Assembly: GCA_034430115.1 (NCBI GenBank)
Contig: DAOUFG010000174.1
Coordinates: 1-59,278 of the forward strand
Origin: CAIXPS01 sp034430115
GTDB lineage: Bacteria; Chloroflexota; Anaerolineae; J036; Brachytrichaceae
Length of the DNA stretch: 59,278 bases
Direction of reading: 5' to 3'
This document shows positions 40,028 to 49,785 of this stretch, one piece after another (positions within the stretch are counted from its first letter, which is position 1; each line of letters opens with the position of its first letter). Below the pieces are notes generated by a model, which did no database searches, was not told the origin of the DNA, and saw only the letters and a program-made list of their open reading frames with translations. Position numbers and translations under genes: made by a program.

Positions 40028-41367
40028 TCACTCACGGCCTGCTCATCAGCATGGGCGAGCCCAACCGCGTCATCGAAGACGGCGCGCTCTACATCCAGGA
40101 TGGCCAAATCGCCGATATCGGCACCAGTCAAGAACTGTTGCGCCGGTATGCCACAAGTGACACCACAATCCTCGACGCGGGCGGCAAACTGATCCTGCCG
40201 GCCAATATCTGCGCACACACGCACTTCTACGGCGCCTTCGCGCGCGGCATGTCCATCCCAGGCCAGCCGGCGGGGAACTTCGTGGAGATATTGGAGCGCC
40301 TGTGGTGGAAGCTGGACCGTGCGCTAGACGTGGAAGGCGTGCGCTATTCAGCGCTGGTCTGCCTGATCGACGCCATCCGGCATGGCACGACGACGCTGAT
40401 CGATCATCACGCCAGCCCCAACACCATTGACGGCAGCCTGGATGTGATCGCGGACGCCGTCGAACAGGCCGGCTTACGCGCGGTATTGTGCTACGAAGTG
40501 ACCGACCGCAATGGCCTGCCCGGCGCGCAGGCCGGCATCCGCGAAAATAGCCGTTTCGCGCGGGCCTGCCGCGAGAAGCCCTCGGACATGTTGAAACCCG
40601 CCTTCGGCATGCACGCCCTGCTCACGCTGAGCGACGCGACGTTGGACACCTGCATCGCCGAAGCGAACGCGGCGGGGATTCCGCTGCATCTGCACGTCGC
40701 CGAGGGGTTGGCCGATCAGACCGAGTCGCTGGCGCGCCATCATCAGCGCGTGGTGGAAAGGCTGGCGGCACACGGCGGGCTGAGCGCCAAGACGCTCGCG
40801 GCGCACTGCATCCACGTGGACGAACATGAGATCGAACTGCTGGCGCGGCAGCAGGCCAAAGTGATGCACCAGCCACGCAGCAACATGAACAACGCCGTAG
40901 GCGTCTCGCCCGTCAGGCGCATGTTGGAGGCCGGCATCTGCGTGGGGCTGGGGAACGATGGCTTCAGCAACAACGCCTTCACCGAGATGAAGTTCGCCGA
41001 CCTGCTCCAGCGGCACGCCGCGGGCGACCCGCGCGCGATGGGTGCCGACAAAGTGATTCACATGACCTATGCCAATAACGCCCAGATCGCGGGGCTGTTC
41101 TGGTCGCAGCCCATCGGCACATTGCGGGTGGGCGCGCAAGCTGACGTGATCCTGGCCGACTATCACCCCTATACGCCGCTCACAGCCGGCAACGTACCCT
41201 GGCACATCCTGTTTGGCATGGACGGCAGCGAGATCACGCACACCCTCTGCGCGGGCAAACTGCTCATGGAAGATCGCCGCCTGCTCACGCTCGACGAGGC
41301 CGAGATCAGCGCGCACGTCGGCGAGATCGCACGGCGCACCTGGCAACGCGTGCAAGACATGGCATAA
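40021..41367 (+). CDS. SsnA-like amidohydrolase (putative aminohydrolase)
   Basis: Member of the metal-dependent amidohydrolase superfamily, 448 aa, most like SsnA and related aminohydrolases that deaminate or hydrolyse N-containing rings. Metal ligands are seen in LPANICAHTHFYG (HxH), HLHVAEGLADQTES, LAAHCIHVDEHEIEL and GLGNDGFSNN. The SsnA-like LIDHHASPNTIDGSLDVIAD and VLCYEVTDRNGLPG segments support the subgroup. No selenium genes are nearby, so a selenium role is not implied. Followed by a 15-bp terminator-like inverted repeat. Confidence 0.82.
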   Translation: MLITHGLLISMGEPNRVIEDGALYIQDGQIADIGTSQELLRRYATSDTTILDAGGKLILPANICAHTHFYGAFARGMSIPGQPAGNFVEILERLWWKLDRALDVEGVRYSALVCLIDAIRHGTTTLIDHHASPNTIDGSLDVIADAVEQAGLRAVLCYEVTDRNGLPGAQAGIRENSRFARACREKPSDMLKPAFGMHALLTLSDATLDTCIAEANAAGIPLHLHVAEGLADQTESLARHHQRVVERLAAHGGLSAKTLAAHCIHVDEHEIELLARQQAKVMHQPRSNMNNAVGVSPVRRMLEAGICVGLGNDGFSNNAFTEMKFADLLQRHAAGDPRAMGADKVIHMTYANNAQIAGLFWSQPIGTLRVGAQADVILADYHPYTPLTAGNVPWHILFGMDGSEITHTLCAGKLLMEDRRLLTLDEAEISAHVGEIARRTWQRVQDMA

Positions 41368-41382
41368 GCCAGAACCTCTCAC

Positions 41383-41434
41383 ACAAAGCAACAAAGACTT
41401 ATAGACAGGCTTTGTGTGTTCTTTGTTGCTTTGT
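41383..41434. terminator. Bidirectional terminator between the SsnA-like and HD genes
   Basis: A perfect 15-bp inverted repeat, ACAAAGCAACAAAGA (41383-41397) and TCTTTGTTGCTTTGT (41420-41434), lies between convergent genes. T-rich sequence follows on the plus strand (TTCTTTGTGTT). The stem is AT-rich, so strength is moderate. Confidence 0.7.
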
Positions 41435-41452
41435 TTCTTTGTGTTACCTGCT

Positions 41453-42025
41453 CTATTTCGCTGACAGGCGCTCGATCTCTATGACGGTGCGATTCAATTC
41501 GTCGTTCAGCCGGGCCGGGCCAACTTGCAGGTAGGCGTTTGCCAGGGCCCGGTAGTACCACAACGTCTTGTCGCGCGGCACGTTGAAGCGCTGCCACACC
41601 GCTTCGCCCACGCGGTGCAGGTCGCGCAGCGTGGCTTGCGCGTTATACAGCTTATCCGACGCCGAGACCAGCAAAACGGACTTGGACGCGCTGGGCAGAT
41701 GTGCCAGGTACGCGCGTTTACGCTCCTCCCAGGGGGGCTTGGGGGTCTGAAAGCTATCGGTACAGCCTGCCACAATGTCGGCTACGGCCTCGCCAAAACG
41801 TGTGCGAATGTCTTCCAGCCTGGAGAGCCCGCCCTGGTCCTCCACCGCGTCGTGCAGTAGCGCAGAAATGGCTTCGGTCTCATCCGCGCCATATTCCAGC
41901 ACAATGCTACACACCCCCAGCAAGTGCGCCATGTAGGGCGTCGAAGTTCCTTTGCGCACCTGCGTCGCATGAACATCAGCCGTGTAGACCAGCGCCTGGT
42001 TAAATCGCGTCGATAGCACCGTCAT
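41453..42025 (-). CDS. HD-domain hydrolase (small alarmone hydrolase/MESH1-like)
   Basis: A 190-aa phosphohydrolase of the RelA/SpoT hydrolase type, without synthetase or regulatory domains. Metal-binding residues are H19 (VHATQVRKG), H34 (YMAHLLGV), H58-D59 (LLHDAVEDQGG) and the Asp in VSASDKLYNAQ. These match small (p)ppGpp hydrolases, suggesting alarmone turnover, but related HD enzymes with other nucleotide substrates exist. Confidence 0.82.
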   Translation of the reverse strand: MTVLSTRFNQALVYTADVHATQVRKGTSTPYMAHLLGVCSIVLEYGADETEAISALLHDAVEDQGGLSRLEDIRTRFGEAVADIVAGCTDSFQTPKPPWEERKRAYLAHLPSASKSVLLVSASDKLYNAQATLRDLHRVGEAVWQRFNVPRDKTLWYYRALANAYLQVGPARLNDELNRTVIEIERLSAK

Positions 42026-42136
42026 AGATGTGATACCCCCACTGTGATTGTTATAACAGTGTTAAGTATAGACGCGCCAAACGCCGCATACGCCGAAACC
42101 GCACCCCACGCACAATCGTGCATTGCGGAAATAAAT

Positions 42137-42179
42137 CTCCGGGGTCTGGCCGGACGAAGTTCGGCCTGAGACCCCAGAG
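42137..42179 (-). terminator. Terminator of the DUF11-repeat protein gene
   Basis: A strong stem (CTCCGGGGTCTGGCCG pairing with CGGCCTGAGACCCCAGAG, with small mismatches) whose loop side contains CGAAGTTCGG. On the minus strand it is followed by ATTTATTTCC. It shares the core GCCGAACTTCG with the hairpin at 54829-54881. Confidence 0.75.
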
Positions 42180-42214
42180 GTTTAACCGTCCCTTTTAATC
42201 GCTTGTAAACCGGC

Positions 42215-45200
42215 CTATTGGGAACGGATCACTGTTGGAATATAGACTTTGCGCACGGGCAACTTCAACGTCACTGAACTGGTGTTGTTATCGGTATAAG
42301 CCTCCACACCGGTCGGGTTCGTATTATTGATCGTCAACGTGCTGGTGAACCACTCACCCAGACTAGGCGTGGTGGGGATCTGCGCAGTCAGTTGCACTCC
42401 GTTCTGCCAATACGGCCCCAGGCGGCCATATTGCCAGATGAAGATGTTCGCCGACGGATGAAGGTCGGGCGCTGGAGAGACGCTCAGGCTGCTCATGTCA
42501 TCTGGCAACTGAAATATCACCCAGGTTGTATCTCCTTGCGTTTCCCACTGTGTGCTGCGGTTGCCGAATTCAAGCTGATAGGTGATCACCTTCCCCGCGC
42601 CGAGCGTGCCCGTCGCAGTGTGCGTTGCATACAGGTCCGCCCCCGCAAATGCCGTCTGCGCAAAAACATTGTCGGCCGGGTTTACATCCGATTGCAGAAG
42701 CGTCGCCGAGAGCGTGTTGGTGAAGAGCAGACCGGGTTGATCGACGTAAGGGCCATCCACGTTCAACTGCAACTTGAGCCCCGCCGTGTTGCCTGCATCC
42801 ACCTGAGTCAGCGTGAAGACGGAACGTTGTGCCGACACCTCTTCGCTCCACGACATCTCCCCTGGGCACCACTGCATCCACCAGTTTGCAAAACTGGTGT
42901 GAACAGGATAAACATCCGTCAGGCGCACGTTATTGATGCTCACGTCACCGATGTTCTCGACGTGCAAGGTATATTCCAACTGCTCCGCCCCATTCCAGTT
43001 CGACTCTTTGTAGACGCGCAAGTTTGATCCATGCGGATAGATGGTCACGCCGGCAGTAGCAACGTCGTCAGACGGCCACGCTTCCGCACTGCCGCCGCCG
43101 ATTCTGACGCTGTTCGTGAGCAGCGCGCCCGGCACGACTGATGGCTGGACTTGCACAACCACTTCGAAGTTGCCGTTAGCGCCGGGGACTTGAGGGCCCA
43201 AGTTCCAAATGTACTGGTTGCCCACTTTATTGCTGTAAGGCACATTCACCCACCCCTGCTGCGTGCCATAACCCGCCTTGATGAACGTCATGCCGGCCGG
43301 CAGCGTGTCCGTCAGCCAGACCGGCTGGACGGCCACGTTGCCGTCGTTTTTGTAATCGATGCCGAAGTAAATCATCCCACCCGGCACCTGACTGCCAGAG
43401 TCAAAGTGCTTAGCCACACTGAGGTTCTGGCGCGCCGGAGAAACGTATACATCTCGGCTGCTGGCATTATTGGTCACATCCACGTCGTTGGGCACGAAGC
43501 TATCCACCGTGTTGATAAGCTGCTGCTTAGCCGCCAGCGCCGGGTCGAGTTGCACCACCAGGTAGAGCCAGCTTCCCTGGTTGCCGCCAATGGCATCGCG
43601 CTGGAACACCACCTGCGTGCCCGTCTGCACCAGGGTCCACCCTGCTTCATCAGACCACCAGTCCACATAGGTCGTCGAGACCGGCAGCGTGTCGGTGATG
43701 CGTACAGGGCCGCTGCCCGTATTGCCGTTGTTGTGATACCCAATCTGCCAAATCATCTTCTGGCCTGCCGCCGGGTCACCGGTGCGCGGGTCTTGCCAGA
43801 CGTTCAAATCGGCGTTGCTCGCCACCAGTTCCATCACGTGCGTGGCCGTGTCATTCCCCGTCTCTGCGTGCTGGTTATAGGCATCCGCGCCAACCGTCAC
43901 CTGGTTCGTAACCTGATCGCCTGGGCTTGCGGCATCGCTAAATGCGACTGTGAGCAACACGTAACAATCCTGGTCCTGATGCACCATGCCGGCTTCGATC
44001 ACGACCTGGTTGCCGATCAGCGTATAGGTGTAGCCGCCGCTGACGCCGACAAAGCTGGTGCCCGCGGGTAACGTATCGGTGAGCACCGCATGCTTCACCG
44101 CGGCCTTGTGAGCCTGATAGTGCAGTTCATACACGAAACGCCCGCCCGGCGCAGCCTGGCCGTTCGCGTTGATATACGTTGCCAGGTTCACAGCGCCGAA
44201 GTTGACGTACACCTGCTGGCCGTTCGCGTCGAACAGATACAGATTGCCCATATCGTTGGGCTGCAAGTCATACTCCCAGGGCGATGTGTTGGTGTTCAGG
44301 CTAAAAAACCCCGTCCCATCGGTCATCACGCTTGCCCCCTTCACCGGCCTGTCGGTCACCTCAATGAAGAGCGTCGTATTGGGTGGGCCATAGCCGCTGA
44401 TCGTATCCGTGGCGGCATCCATCGAAGCCGTCAGCGTCATGGGGATGGACACAGCGTAGGTCTTGCCGCCCGACGACACACTCACCGTGTCGCCCGCGTC
44501 AATGTTGGCGCTGTATAACGGGAAGTTGAAATCGCCATTTGCGTCCGCAACGGTTGCCTCGGCGGCCTTCTGCGGGCTGCCGGTCACCGTCACGTAGACC
44601 GTCGCCTGCGGCGATGTACTTCCGCTCACGCGGCTATCGTCCAGGTCAACCATGACCCGCAACGCACTGCGCACGATGCCCACCTCGTTGCCGTCGGGAC
44701 GGACATACCACACGGCGATGTTGTCGCCGGGCAACACATCCGACGGGCTGAAGTTGACCGTGTAGTTGCAGGCTGCATCGCTGACCGCCTCCTGGCTGGT
44801 GCCATTGGTATAGCGCCACACCTCGCCGCGCACATTTGCCGGGCAGCCTGGGGCGGCAATATGGCCGGAGATAGTATTCGCCAGCGGGTCAACCACGCCC
44901 GACATCGCAATTACGTCAATGGACGCCGTGAGGCCGGTGGACGATTGCAATTCCACCACGTCGCCCGCCTGGATGCGCGTGGGGCCGCTAAAACCGGCGT
45001 TAAACTCGCCGCCTACATCAAACGATTGCGTATCCAGCGCCATGCCCGCGCGCCGCAGCGTGACGGTCAAGACCGTCCCTGGCGTGGCTTCGCCATTCAC
45101 CCAGTTATGCGTCTGGTTTACGCGCGCAAAGAGGTGGGGCTCCTGCGCGCTACTGAAGACCTCATCGTAGGCCCCTTCCTGGGCAAAAACGCGCGCTTGA

Positions 45201-45274
45201 GCGACGAGCACGGATGTTACAAGCGCAGCACCAATCATCGGAAGCACTGCGAACACGAGATGTTTTCGTTGCAT
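42215..45274 (-). CDS. Secreted DUF11-repeat adhesin-like protein
   Basis: A large extracellular protein (1019 aa) made of repeated Ig-like modules. From the ATG at 45274 (AAGGGGATC upstream), the signal peptide is MQRKHLVFAVLPMIGAALVT ending near RVFAQ. The C-terminal two thirds contain several DUF11/conserved-repeat units with the recurring LTDTLPAGTSFVGV, ITDTLPVSTTYVDW, LTDTLPAGMTFIKAGY and LTDVYPVHTSFANW pattern plus D-V-T-N-N. It ends KVYIPTVIRSQ, which resembles the VYLP-type tail found at the end of many Chloroflexota exported proteins. No LPXTG. A surface or adhesion role is inferred. A divergent SARP regulator sits upstream. Confidence 0.82.
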   Translation of the reverse strand: MQRKHLVFAVLPMIGAALVTSVLVAQARVFAQEGAYDEVFSSAQEPHLFARVNQTHNWVNGEATPGTVLTVTLRRAGMALDTQSFDVGGEFNAGFSGPTRIQAGDVVELQSSTGLTASIDVIAMSGVVDPLANTISGHIAAPGCPANVRGEVWRYTNGTSQEAVSDAACNYTVNFSPSDVLPGDNIAVWYVRPDGNEVGIVRSALRVMVDLDDSRVSGSTSPQATVYVTVTGSPQKAAEATVADANGDFNFPLYSANIDAGDTVSVSSGGKTYAVSIPMTLTASMDAATDTISGYGPPNTTLFIEVTDRPVKGASVMTDGTGFFSLNTNTSPWEYDLQPNDMGNLYLFDANGQQVYVNFGAVNLATYINANGQAAPGGRFVYELHYQAHKAAVKHAVLTDTLPAGTSFVGVSGGYTYTLIGNQVVIEAGMVHQDQDCYVLLTVAFSDAASPGDQVTNQVTVGADAYNQHAETGNDTATHVMELVASNADLNVWQDPRTGDPAAGQKMIWQIGYHNNGNTGSGPVRITDTLPVSTTYVDWWSDEAGWTLVQTGTQVVFQRDAIGGNQGSWLYLVVQLDPALAAKQQLINTVDSFVPNDVDVTNNASSRDVYVSPARQNLSVAKHFDSGSQVPGGMIYFGIDYKNDGNVAVQPVWLTDTLPAGMTFIKAGYGTQQGWVNVPYSNKVGNQYIWNLGPQVPGANGNFEVVVQVQPSVVPGALLTNSVRIGGGSAEAWPSDDVATAGVTIYPHGSNLRVYKESNWNGAEQLEYTLHVENIGDVSINNVRLTDVYPVHTSFANWWMQWCPGEMSWSEEVSAQRSVFTLTQVDAGNTAGLKLQLNVDGPYVDQPGLLFTNTLSATLLQSDVNPADNVFAQTAFAGADLYATHTATGTLGAGKVITYQLEFGNRSTQWETQGDTTWVIFQLPDDMSSLSVSPAPDLHPSANIFIWQYGRLGPYWQNGVQLTAQIPTTPSLGEWFTSTLTINNTNPTGVEAYTDNNTSSVTLKLPVRKVYIPTVIRSQ

Positions 45275-45491
45275 GATGATCCCCTTGCAGTAAATATGAA
45301 CAACATTAACGCTGTCTTGGGCCGTCACTTACAAAAAGGCGAAATACCGGGTCCGCCAACCTGGTATATGGAGCTGTTGGTCAACCATTATTCATACAGT
45401 AGGAGCGTTGAAAAAGCGTTGAATGAAAAAGGACATAAAATGGAGCGTCAGGGCTGATCGCATCATCACTTGTTATGCAGGGCTGCATCAT

Positions 45492-46289
45492 ATGGGGAAG
45501 CAACATTCATCGAGCGCAGAAATCGATAACGCATGGCTCATATTGCGCCTCCTGGGAGAATGTAAAATCTGTGGCGGACACAAACCCATCCACCCGGAGA
45601 CAAACAAAACGGCCGCGCTGCTAGTCTATCTTGCACTGGAGCCGGGCCCACATCACCGGCATCAATTAGCCGACCTGTTATGGGGCAACTTGCCGGAGGA
45701 TAAGGCACTACGTGCGTTACGGCGCGCGCTGTGGAATATGCGCCGTTTTTTGTGTGATCCAGCGCCTGTTGCGACGTTGCAAATCAGCTCGTCCACGGTC
45801 ACATGGAACCCGCATGCCAGTTGCTGGATCGACGTTCAGGCGTTTCAGCACTGCATCGAGACGGGTGCGCTGGCAGAAGCCGTAGCGCTCTATGCAGGAG
45901 ATTTACTCGATTCGTTTTATGTGAACGATGCCCCGGCATTTGAAGAATGGCTGCTCTCAGCGCGTGAACATCTGCGCTCGGAGATAATCTTCGCCTTACA
46001 AAGGCTGTCGCAGCAAAAAACAGCTCAGTGTGATTATGCCGCCGCGTTGACCCACGCGCAACGAATATTGCAACTGGAAGAATGGCGCGAAGAGGCACAC
46101 CGCGAAGTCATGCGCCTGTTGGCGTTGAGCGGCCAGCGCAGTGCAGCACTGATGCAATATGAAAAGTGCCGCTGCATCTTGACGCGCGAACTGGGTGTGC
46201 AGCCGGCCGCGGAAACCCGGCAGCTCTATGAGCAAATCGCGCGCGACGATGAAGGCCATCGGACGTACCTGTGCCCCGCTGCATCATAG
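45492..46289 (+). CDS. Short SARP/BTAD transcriptional regulator (no ATPase)
   Basis: About 265 aa. A winged-helix N-terminus (WLILRLLGECKICGGHKPI, then HRHQLADLLWGNLPEDKALR) is followed by a BTAD helical domain with the typical LLDSFYVNDAPAFEEWLLS and LGVQPAAETRQLYEQ segments. It lacks the AAA domain of the regulator at the left edge of the window. The frame opens at 45423, but the ATG at 45492 begins the recognisable domain. It is divergent from the DUF11 gene (218 bases between starts), so control of that gene or itself is plausible. Confidence 0.82.
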   Translation: MGKQHSSSAEIDNAWLILRLLGECKICGGHKPIHPETNKTAALLVYLALEPGPHHRHQLADLLWGNLPEDKALRALRRALWNMRRFLCDPAPVATLQISSSTVTWNPHASCWIDVQAFQHCIETGALAEAVALYAGDLLDSFYVNDAPAFEEWLLSAREHLRSEIIFALQRLSQQKTAQCDYAAALTHAQRILQLEEWREEAHREVMRLLALSGQRSAALMQYEKCRCILTRELGVQPAAETRQLYEQIARDDEGHRTYLCPAAS

Positions 46290-46337
46290 CGTTTTCCCGC
46301 GCCACTCATTAGAACACGGCCAAACGGCATTCTTTAT

Positions 46338-47594
46338 TTAATACGCCGCCAGCATGTCCAGCCAACGTTTCTCAAGCGCCGGCAAATCGGCCTTGAAGAG
46401 CGTCTTGGCCTGCGCGTTGAAGTCCTGCGCCACATAGGCTTTCTTGAACGCGCTGACGCCATATTGTTTCAACAGGAAACAGGCAAACGAACCCGATTGC
46501 GGATAAGCCACATCAGCATCATGCTCGAACCACGCATCTCCGAGCATTTCATCTAGCGGAATCAACTGGCCCTTTCGCTTCAGGTCTGCGGCAATCGCAT
46601 GGTAGTCTTTGCCGCTATGATCCATACATACGGCGATACCTTCTCCAAGTAATGCCTCACTCGGTTCGCCGATTGCCTGAGAGGTGATGATATGCGTCAT
46701 CTCATGCCCCAATGACTGATGGTCGTCTTCCGATACCCAGATGGCGTGCACCTCACCCGCCTCGTTGTTGGCATGCCCCGAATCGCGCGCAGTGGCGCGA
46801 TAAAGCGCCTCCGCCGACGGGTAGAGAAAATAAGTGATCGGCTTGCTATAGCTAAGCTTCAAGCTGCGCACGACGTCGCTATAGACCTGCTCGTGCTGCC
46901 GGGCGATTGCCTGAATGTCCTCGGCGACATAAGTTTTGGGCAGGTAGTGGAAGCTAATATGCTTGCTCTGATACACCAGCCATTGATCGTAAGCAGGCGC
47001 GGCATCAAATTCTGAAATCGCCAGGCTGCGCGCCGTTGCCCTGAACGTACTGTCGTAGCTCGCATAGCTCTTCTCCGGCGCCCAGGCGACCAACACAAAG
47101 CCGACCCGGTTGCGGACGCCTGCTGCGTAGAACCCTTTATATGCCACGCCACCCACGGTGTAACGCTCATCCACCCACGTGAAGGCATACCCACTGATAT
47201 CTTCAGTCCAACGCTTCAATTGCTTGAAGTTTTCTTGGCGCTCCCGAAACAGCGCCGTGATATCGCCGGAGAGCTGATCTGCGGAGAGGGCTTTGACATG
47301 CATCGAAACTGCAATAGCGGCATCTGTCTTGCGGTCCGCCCAAAACTGCATCTCCGAGCCCGATTGTTTCACGATCCACTTCTTCGGGTAACGCAATGTA
47401 TAGAACCCCTGCGGGTCCTCATAGACGGCGTCAAGTGCCGTCAGCTTGGGCTGCAGCGCGTGCAGTTGCAGGCTTGGCCGCACAACAAACGCGCCGGAAG
47501 CCTCGGCGGGCGCCGGGCCAGCCATCTTCAATGCTGCACCGCTGAACAATAATGAGAGCACGCAAAATAACTTCACCAGGTTTCGAGGTTTCAT
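46338..47594 (-). CDS. Secreted gluzincin metallopeptidase (peptidase MA-like)
   Basis: A 418-aa exported protein. Signal peptide in MKPRNLVKLFCVLSLLFSGA to PAEAS. The middle has a beta-rich domain (FYTLRYPKKWIVKQSGSEMQ onward) and then a zinc peptidase domain: HExxH in SLGHEMTHIITSQ and a downstream glutamate in ALLGEGIAVCMDH, the gluzincin arrangement of the peptidase MA-like family. Tail FFACFLLKQYG-like helix is typical. AAGGTGGCTC precedes the ATG at 47594. Extracellular substrate unknown. Confidence 0.84.
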   Translation of the reverse strand: MKPRNLVKLFCVLSLLFSGAALKMAGPAPAEASGAFVVRPSLQLHALQPKLTALDAVYEDPQGFYTLRYPKKWIVKQSGSEMQFWADRKTDAAIAVSMHVKALSADQLSGDITALFRERQENFKQLKRWTEDISGYAFTWVDERYTVGGVAYKGFYAAGVRNRVGFVLVAWAPEKSYASYDSTFRATARSLAISEFDAAPAYDQWLVYQSKHISFHYLPKTYVAEDIQAIARQHEQVYSDVVRSLKLSYSKPITYFLYPSAEALYRATARDSGHANNEAGEVHAIWVSEDDHQSLGHEMTHIITSQAIGEPSEALLGEGIAVCMDHSGKDYHAIAADLKRKGQLIPLDEMLGDAWFEHDADVAYPQSGSFACFLLKQYGVSAFKKAYVAQDFNAQAKTLFKADLPALEKRWLDMLAAY

Positions 47595-47769
47595 CTGAGC
47601 CACCTTGAGTGAGCCAATAATATTCAATAGCATGTAGCATCAGGCATCACACGACCTGGTTTATCGCATGCGCTTAAATTACAAACTGCCCAATGACAAA
47701 TAGCGGCGAACGCATACAATATCTCTCGTAATAGTAACCGAATAATATCGTATATGGGAGCCTTAACTC

Positions 47770-49512
47770 ATGAATTCCACCGAGTCCATACCGCGACCCG
47801 AATATCCCCGCCCTCAAATGGTGCGTGCCGATTGGATGAATCTGAATGGCAAATGGCAGTTTGAAATCGATCAGAGCCTATCCGGCGAAGCGCGCGGCCT
47901 GACCTTCGAGCAGCCGCTTAGCAAGACGATCCTGGTGCCATTCTGCCCCGAGAGCGACCTATCGGGCATCGGCGAAAAAGACTTCATGGCCTCCGTTTGG
48001 TATCGCCGCGAGGTGACCCTGCCCGATGCCTGGACGCAAGAAGGCAAGCGCATTCTGTTGCACTTTGGCGCGTGCGACTATGAGACGACCGTTTGGGTAA
48101 ACGGCCAAAAAGCCGGCAAGCACCTGGGCGGCTACGTCTCGTTTGCGTTTGAAATCACCAAGCTGCTGAAGCCGGGAGTTAATGTCATCGTCGTCCGCGC
48201 TGTTGATGATCTGCGCAGCGGGTTGCAGCCGCGCGGCAAACAGTGCGACCGGTATGCCGCCTATGGCTGTCTCTACACCCGTACCACGGGCATCTGGCAG
48301 ACAGTCTGGCTGGAAGCCGTCTCTGGCACCTATCTGAGCAGCGTAAAGTACTTCCCCGACATCGACGAAGGCAAAATAACCATCCAGGCCACGATCAACG
48401 GCAAGACCGATGGCTATCAATTGCAGGCGACGGTGTTGGCCGAGGGCGTCGAAGTGGGTAATGCCGAAACCCCCGCCTCCAGCCTGGTGACGTTCACGAT
48501 CAGCCTCTCGGAACGCCGTTTGTGGGAGCCCGGCGCGCCCTTCCTGTACGACGTTCGATTCTCGCTGGTGAAAAATGCGGGGACAGAGGATAGGGTCACT
48601 AGCTACTTTGGGCTGCGCAACATCGTGATCGACGGCAAGCGCGTGCTCATCAACCACAAGCCGGTCTTCCAACGCCTGGTGCTGGATCAGGGGTTCTACC
48701 CCGACGGCATCTACACCGCCCCCACCGACGAAGCGCTGAAGGGCGACATCGAGTTGTCCATGGCGATGGGCTTCAACGGCGCGCGTTTGCACCAGAAGGT
48801 GTTTGAAGAGCGTTTCCTCTACTGGGCCGACAAGTTGGGTTACCTCACCTGGGGCGAAATGGCCAGTTGGGGCCTGGACCTGGCGAACCCCTACGCACTG
48901 GAACGCTTCACCACCGAATGGTTGGAGATATTGAAACGCGATTTTAACCACCCTTCCATCGTCGGTTGGTGCCCTTTCAACGAAACCAACCCGCAGCAAA
49001 ACCCCGAAGTGTTGCGCATGACCTACCGCATCACCAAATCCATCGACGCAACCCGTCCGGTGATTGACACAAGTGGTTATGTGCACGTCGAGACCGACAT
49101 CGACGATTGCCACAACTACGAACAGGACCCTGCCAAGTTCGCGGCGGAATACGAAGCCTTCAAGACCACGGATAAGGTCTACCGCAACTTCCCGCAGGAC
49201 GACGCGGCATACCAGGGCCAACCCTATTTCGTCAGCGAATATGGCGGCATTTGGTGGAACCCCGGCCAGCTTGACGAGAAGTCGTGGGGCTACGGCAACC
49301 GGCCACGCAGCGAGCAGGAATTCATCCAACGCTATAAGGAACTGACCGAGGCGTTGTTGTTTAACCCCAACATGTTCGCTTTTTGTTACACGCAACTGAC
49401 CAACGTGGAACAGGAAGTCAACGGCCTCTACACCTATGATCGCAAGGCAAAGTTCGACCCGGCGATCATCAGTAAGATCAACACGCAGCGCGCCGCGATC
49501 GAGACGGTTTAG
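47770..49512 (+). CDS. GH2 family beta-galactosidase/beta-glucuronidase-type enzyme
   Basis: Retaining glycosidase of family 2, 580 aa. The N-terminal jelly roll carries WMNLNGKWQFEIDQSLSGEA and VWVNGQKAGKHLGGYVSF; an Ig-like domain follows; the TIM barrel has acid/base E405 in GWCPFNETNPQQ and nucleophile E490 in FVSEYGGIWWN. It is shorter than LacZ because it lacks the C-terminal domains, as in many GH2 enzymes of soil bacteria. No signal peptide. GGGAG lies before the ATG. A terminator hairpin follows 130 bases downstream. Confidence 0.88.
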   Translation: MNSTESIPRPEYPRPQMVRADWMNLNGKWQFEIDQSLSGEARGLTFEQPLSKTILVPFCPESDLSGIGEKDFMASVWYRREVTLPDAWTQEGKRILLHFGACDYETTVWVNGQKAGKHLGGYVSFAFEITKLLKPGVNVIVVRAVDDLRSGLQPRGKQCDRYAAYGCLYTRTTGIWQTVWLEAVSGTYLSSVKYFPDIDEGKITIQATINGKTDGYQLQATVLAEGVEVGNAETPASSLVTFTISLSERRLWEPGAPFLYDVRFSLVKNAGTEDRVTSYFGLRNIVIDGKRVLINHKPVFQRLVLDQGFYPDGIYTAPTDEALKGDIELSMAMGFNGARLHQKVFEERFLYWADKLGYLTWGEMASWGLDLANPYALERFTTEWLEILKRDFNHPSIVGWCPFNETNPQQNPEVLRMTYRITKSIDATRPVIDTSGYVHVETDIDDCHNYEQDPAKFAAEYEAFKTTDKVYRNFPQDDAAYQGQPYFVSEYGGIWWNPGQLDEKSWGYGNRPRSEQEFIQRYKELTEALLFNPNMFAFCYTQLTNVEQEVNGLYTYDRKAKFDPAIISKINTQRAAIETV

Positions 49513-49542
49513 GACGCCCTTCCCGCAAACTGAACCTGTCGC

Positions 49543-49598
49543 CCCTGGCGCAGACCACTGTCGCTGGACATCATAAGTCAGCGATGACAGCGCCAGGG
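49543..49598. repeat. Inverted repeat after the GH2 gene
   Basis: Arms CCCTGGCGC (49543-49551) and GCGCCAGGG (49590-49598) are perfect; the interior contains an imperfect TCGCTG/CAGCGA pairing. No T run follows on either strand, so it may not terminate. Confidence 0.5.
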
Positions 49599-49641
49599 TG
49601 AATCCGCCGCCGCATCAGAGCAATGGATAATATGTTCGTGC

Positions 49642-49681
49642 AAGCCCCGAAGTGCACGCTGGACTTGGGGGCTTTTGTTTT
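49642..49681 (+). terminator. Rho-independent terminator downstream of the GH2 gene
   Basis: Stem 49642-49653 (AAGCCCCGAAGT) with 49663-49674 (ACTTGGGGGCTT), one mismatch, 9-base loop, followed by TTTTGTTTT. Confidence 0.85.
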
Positions 49682-49785
49682 GCCACGCCGATACGGGGCG
49701 AGAGGATGTTTAATCCCTCCTTAACCGCATATAATCGGGACAATCTTGTAGAACCACTCACGCCGAGTAAAAAGAGCGTCAACTC

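Noticed and set aside
40021..41367. Selenium metabolism role for the SsnA-like gene
   Set aside because: No selenium-related gene lies in the window; only membership of the amidohydrolase subgroup is supported.
47959..49395. 478-codon minus-strand ORF opposite the GH2 gene
   Set aside because: Shadow of GH2; the plus strand carries both catalytic glutamates and the family landmarks.
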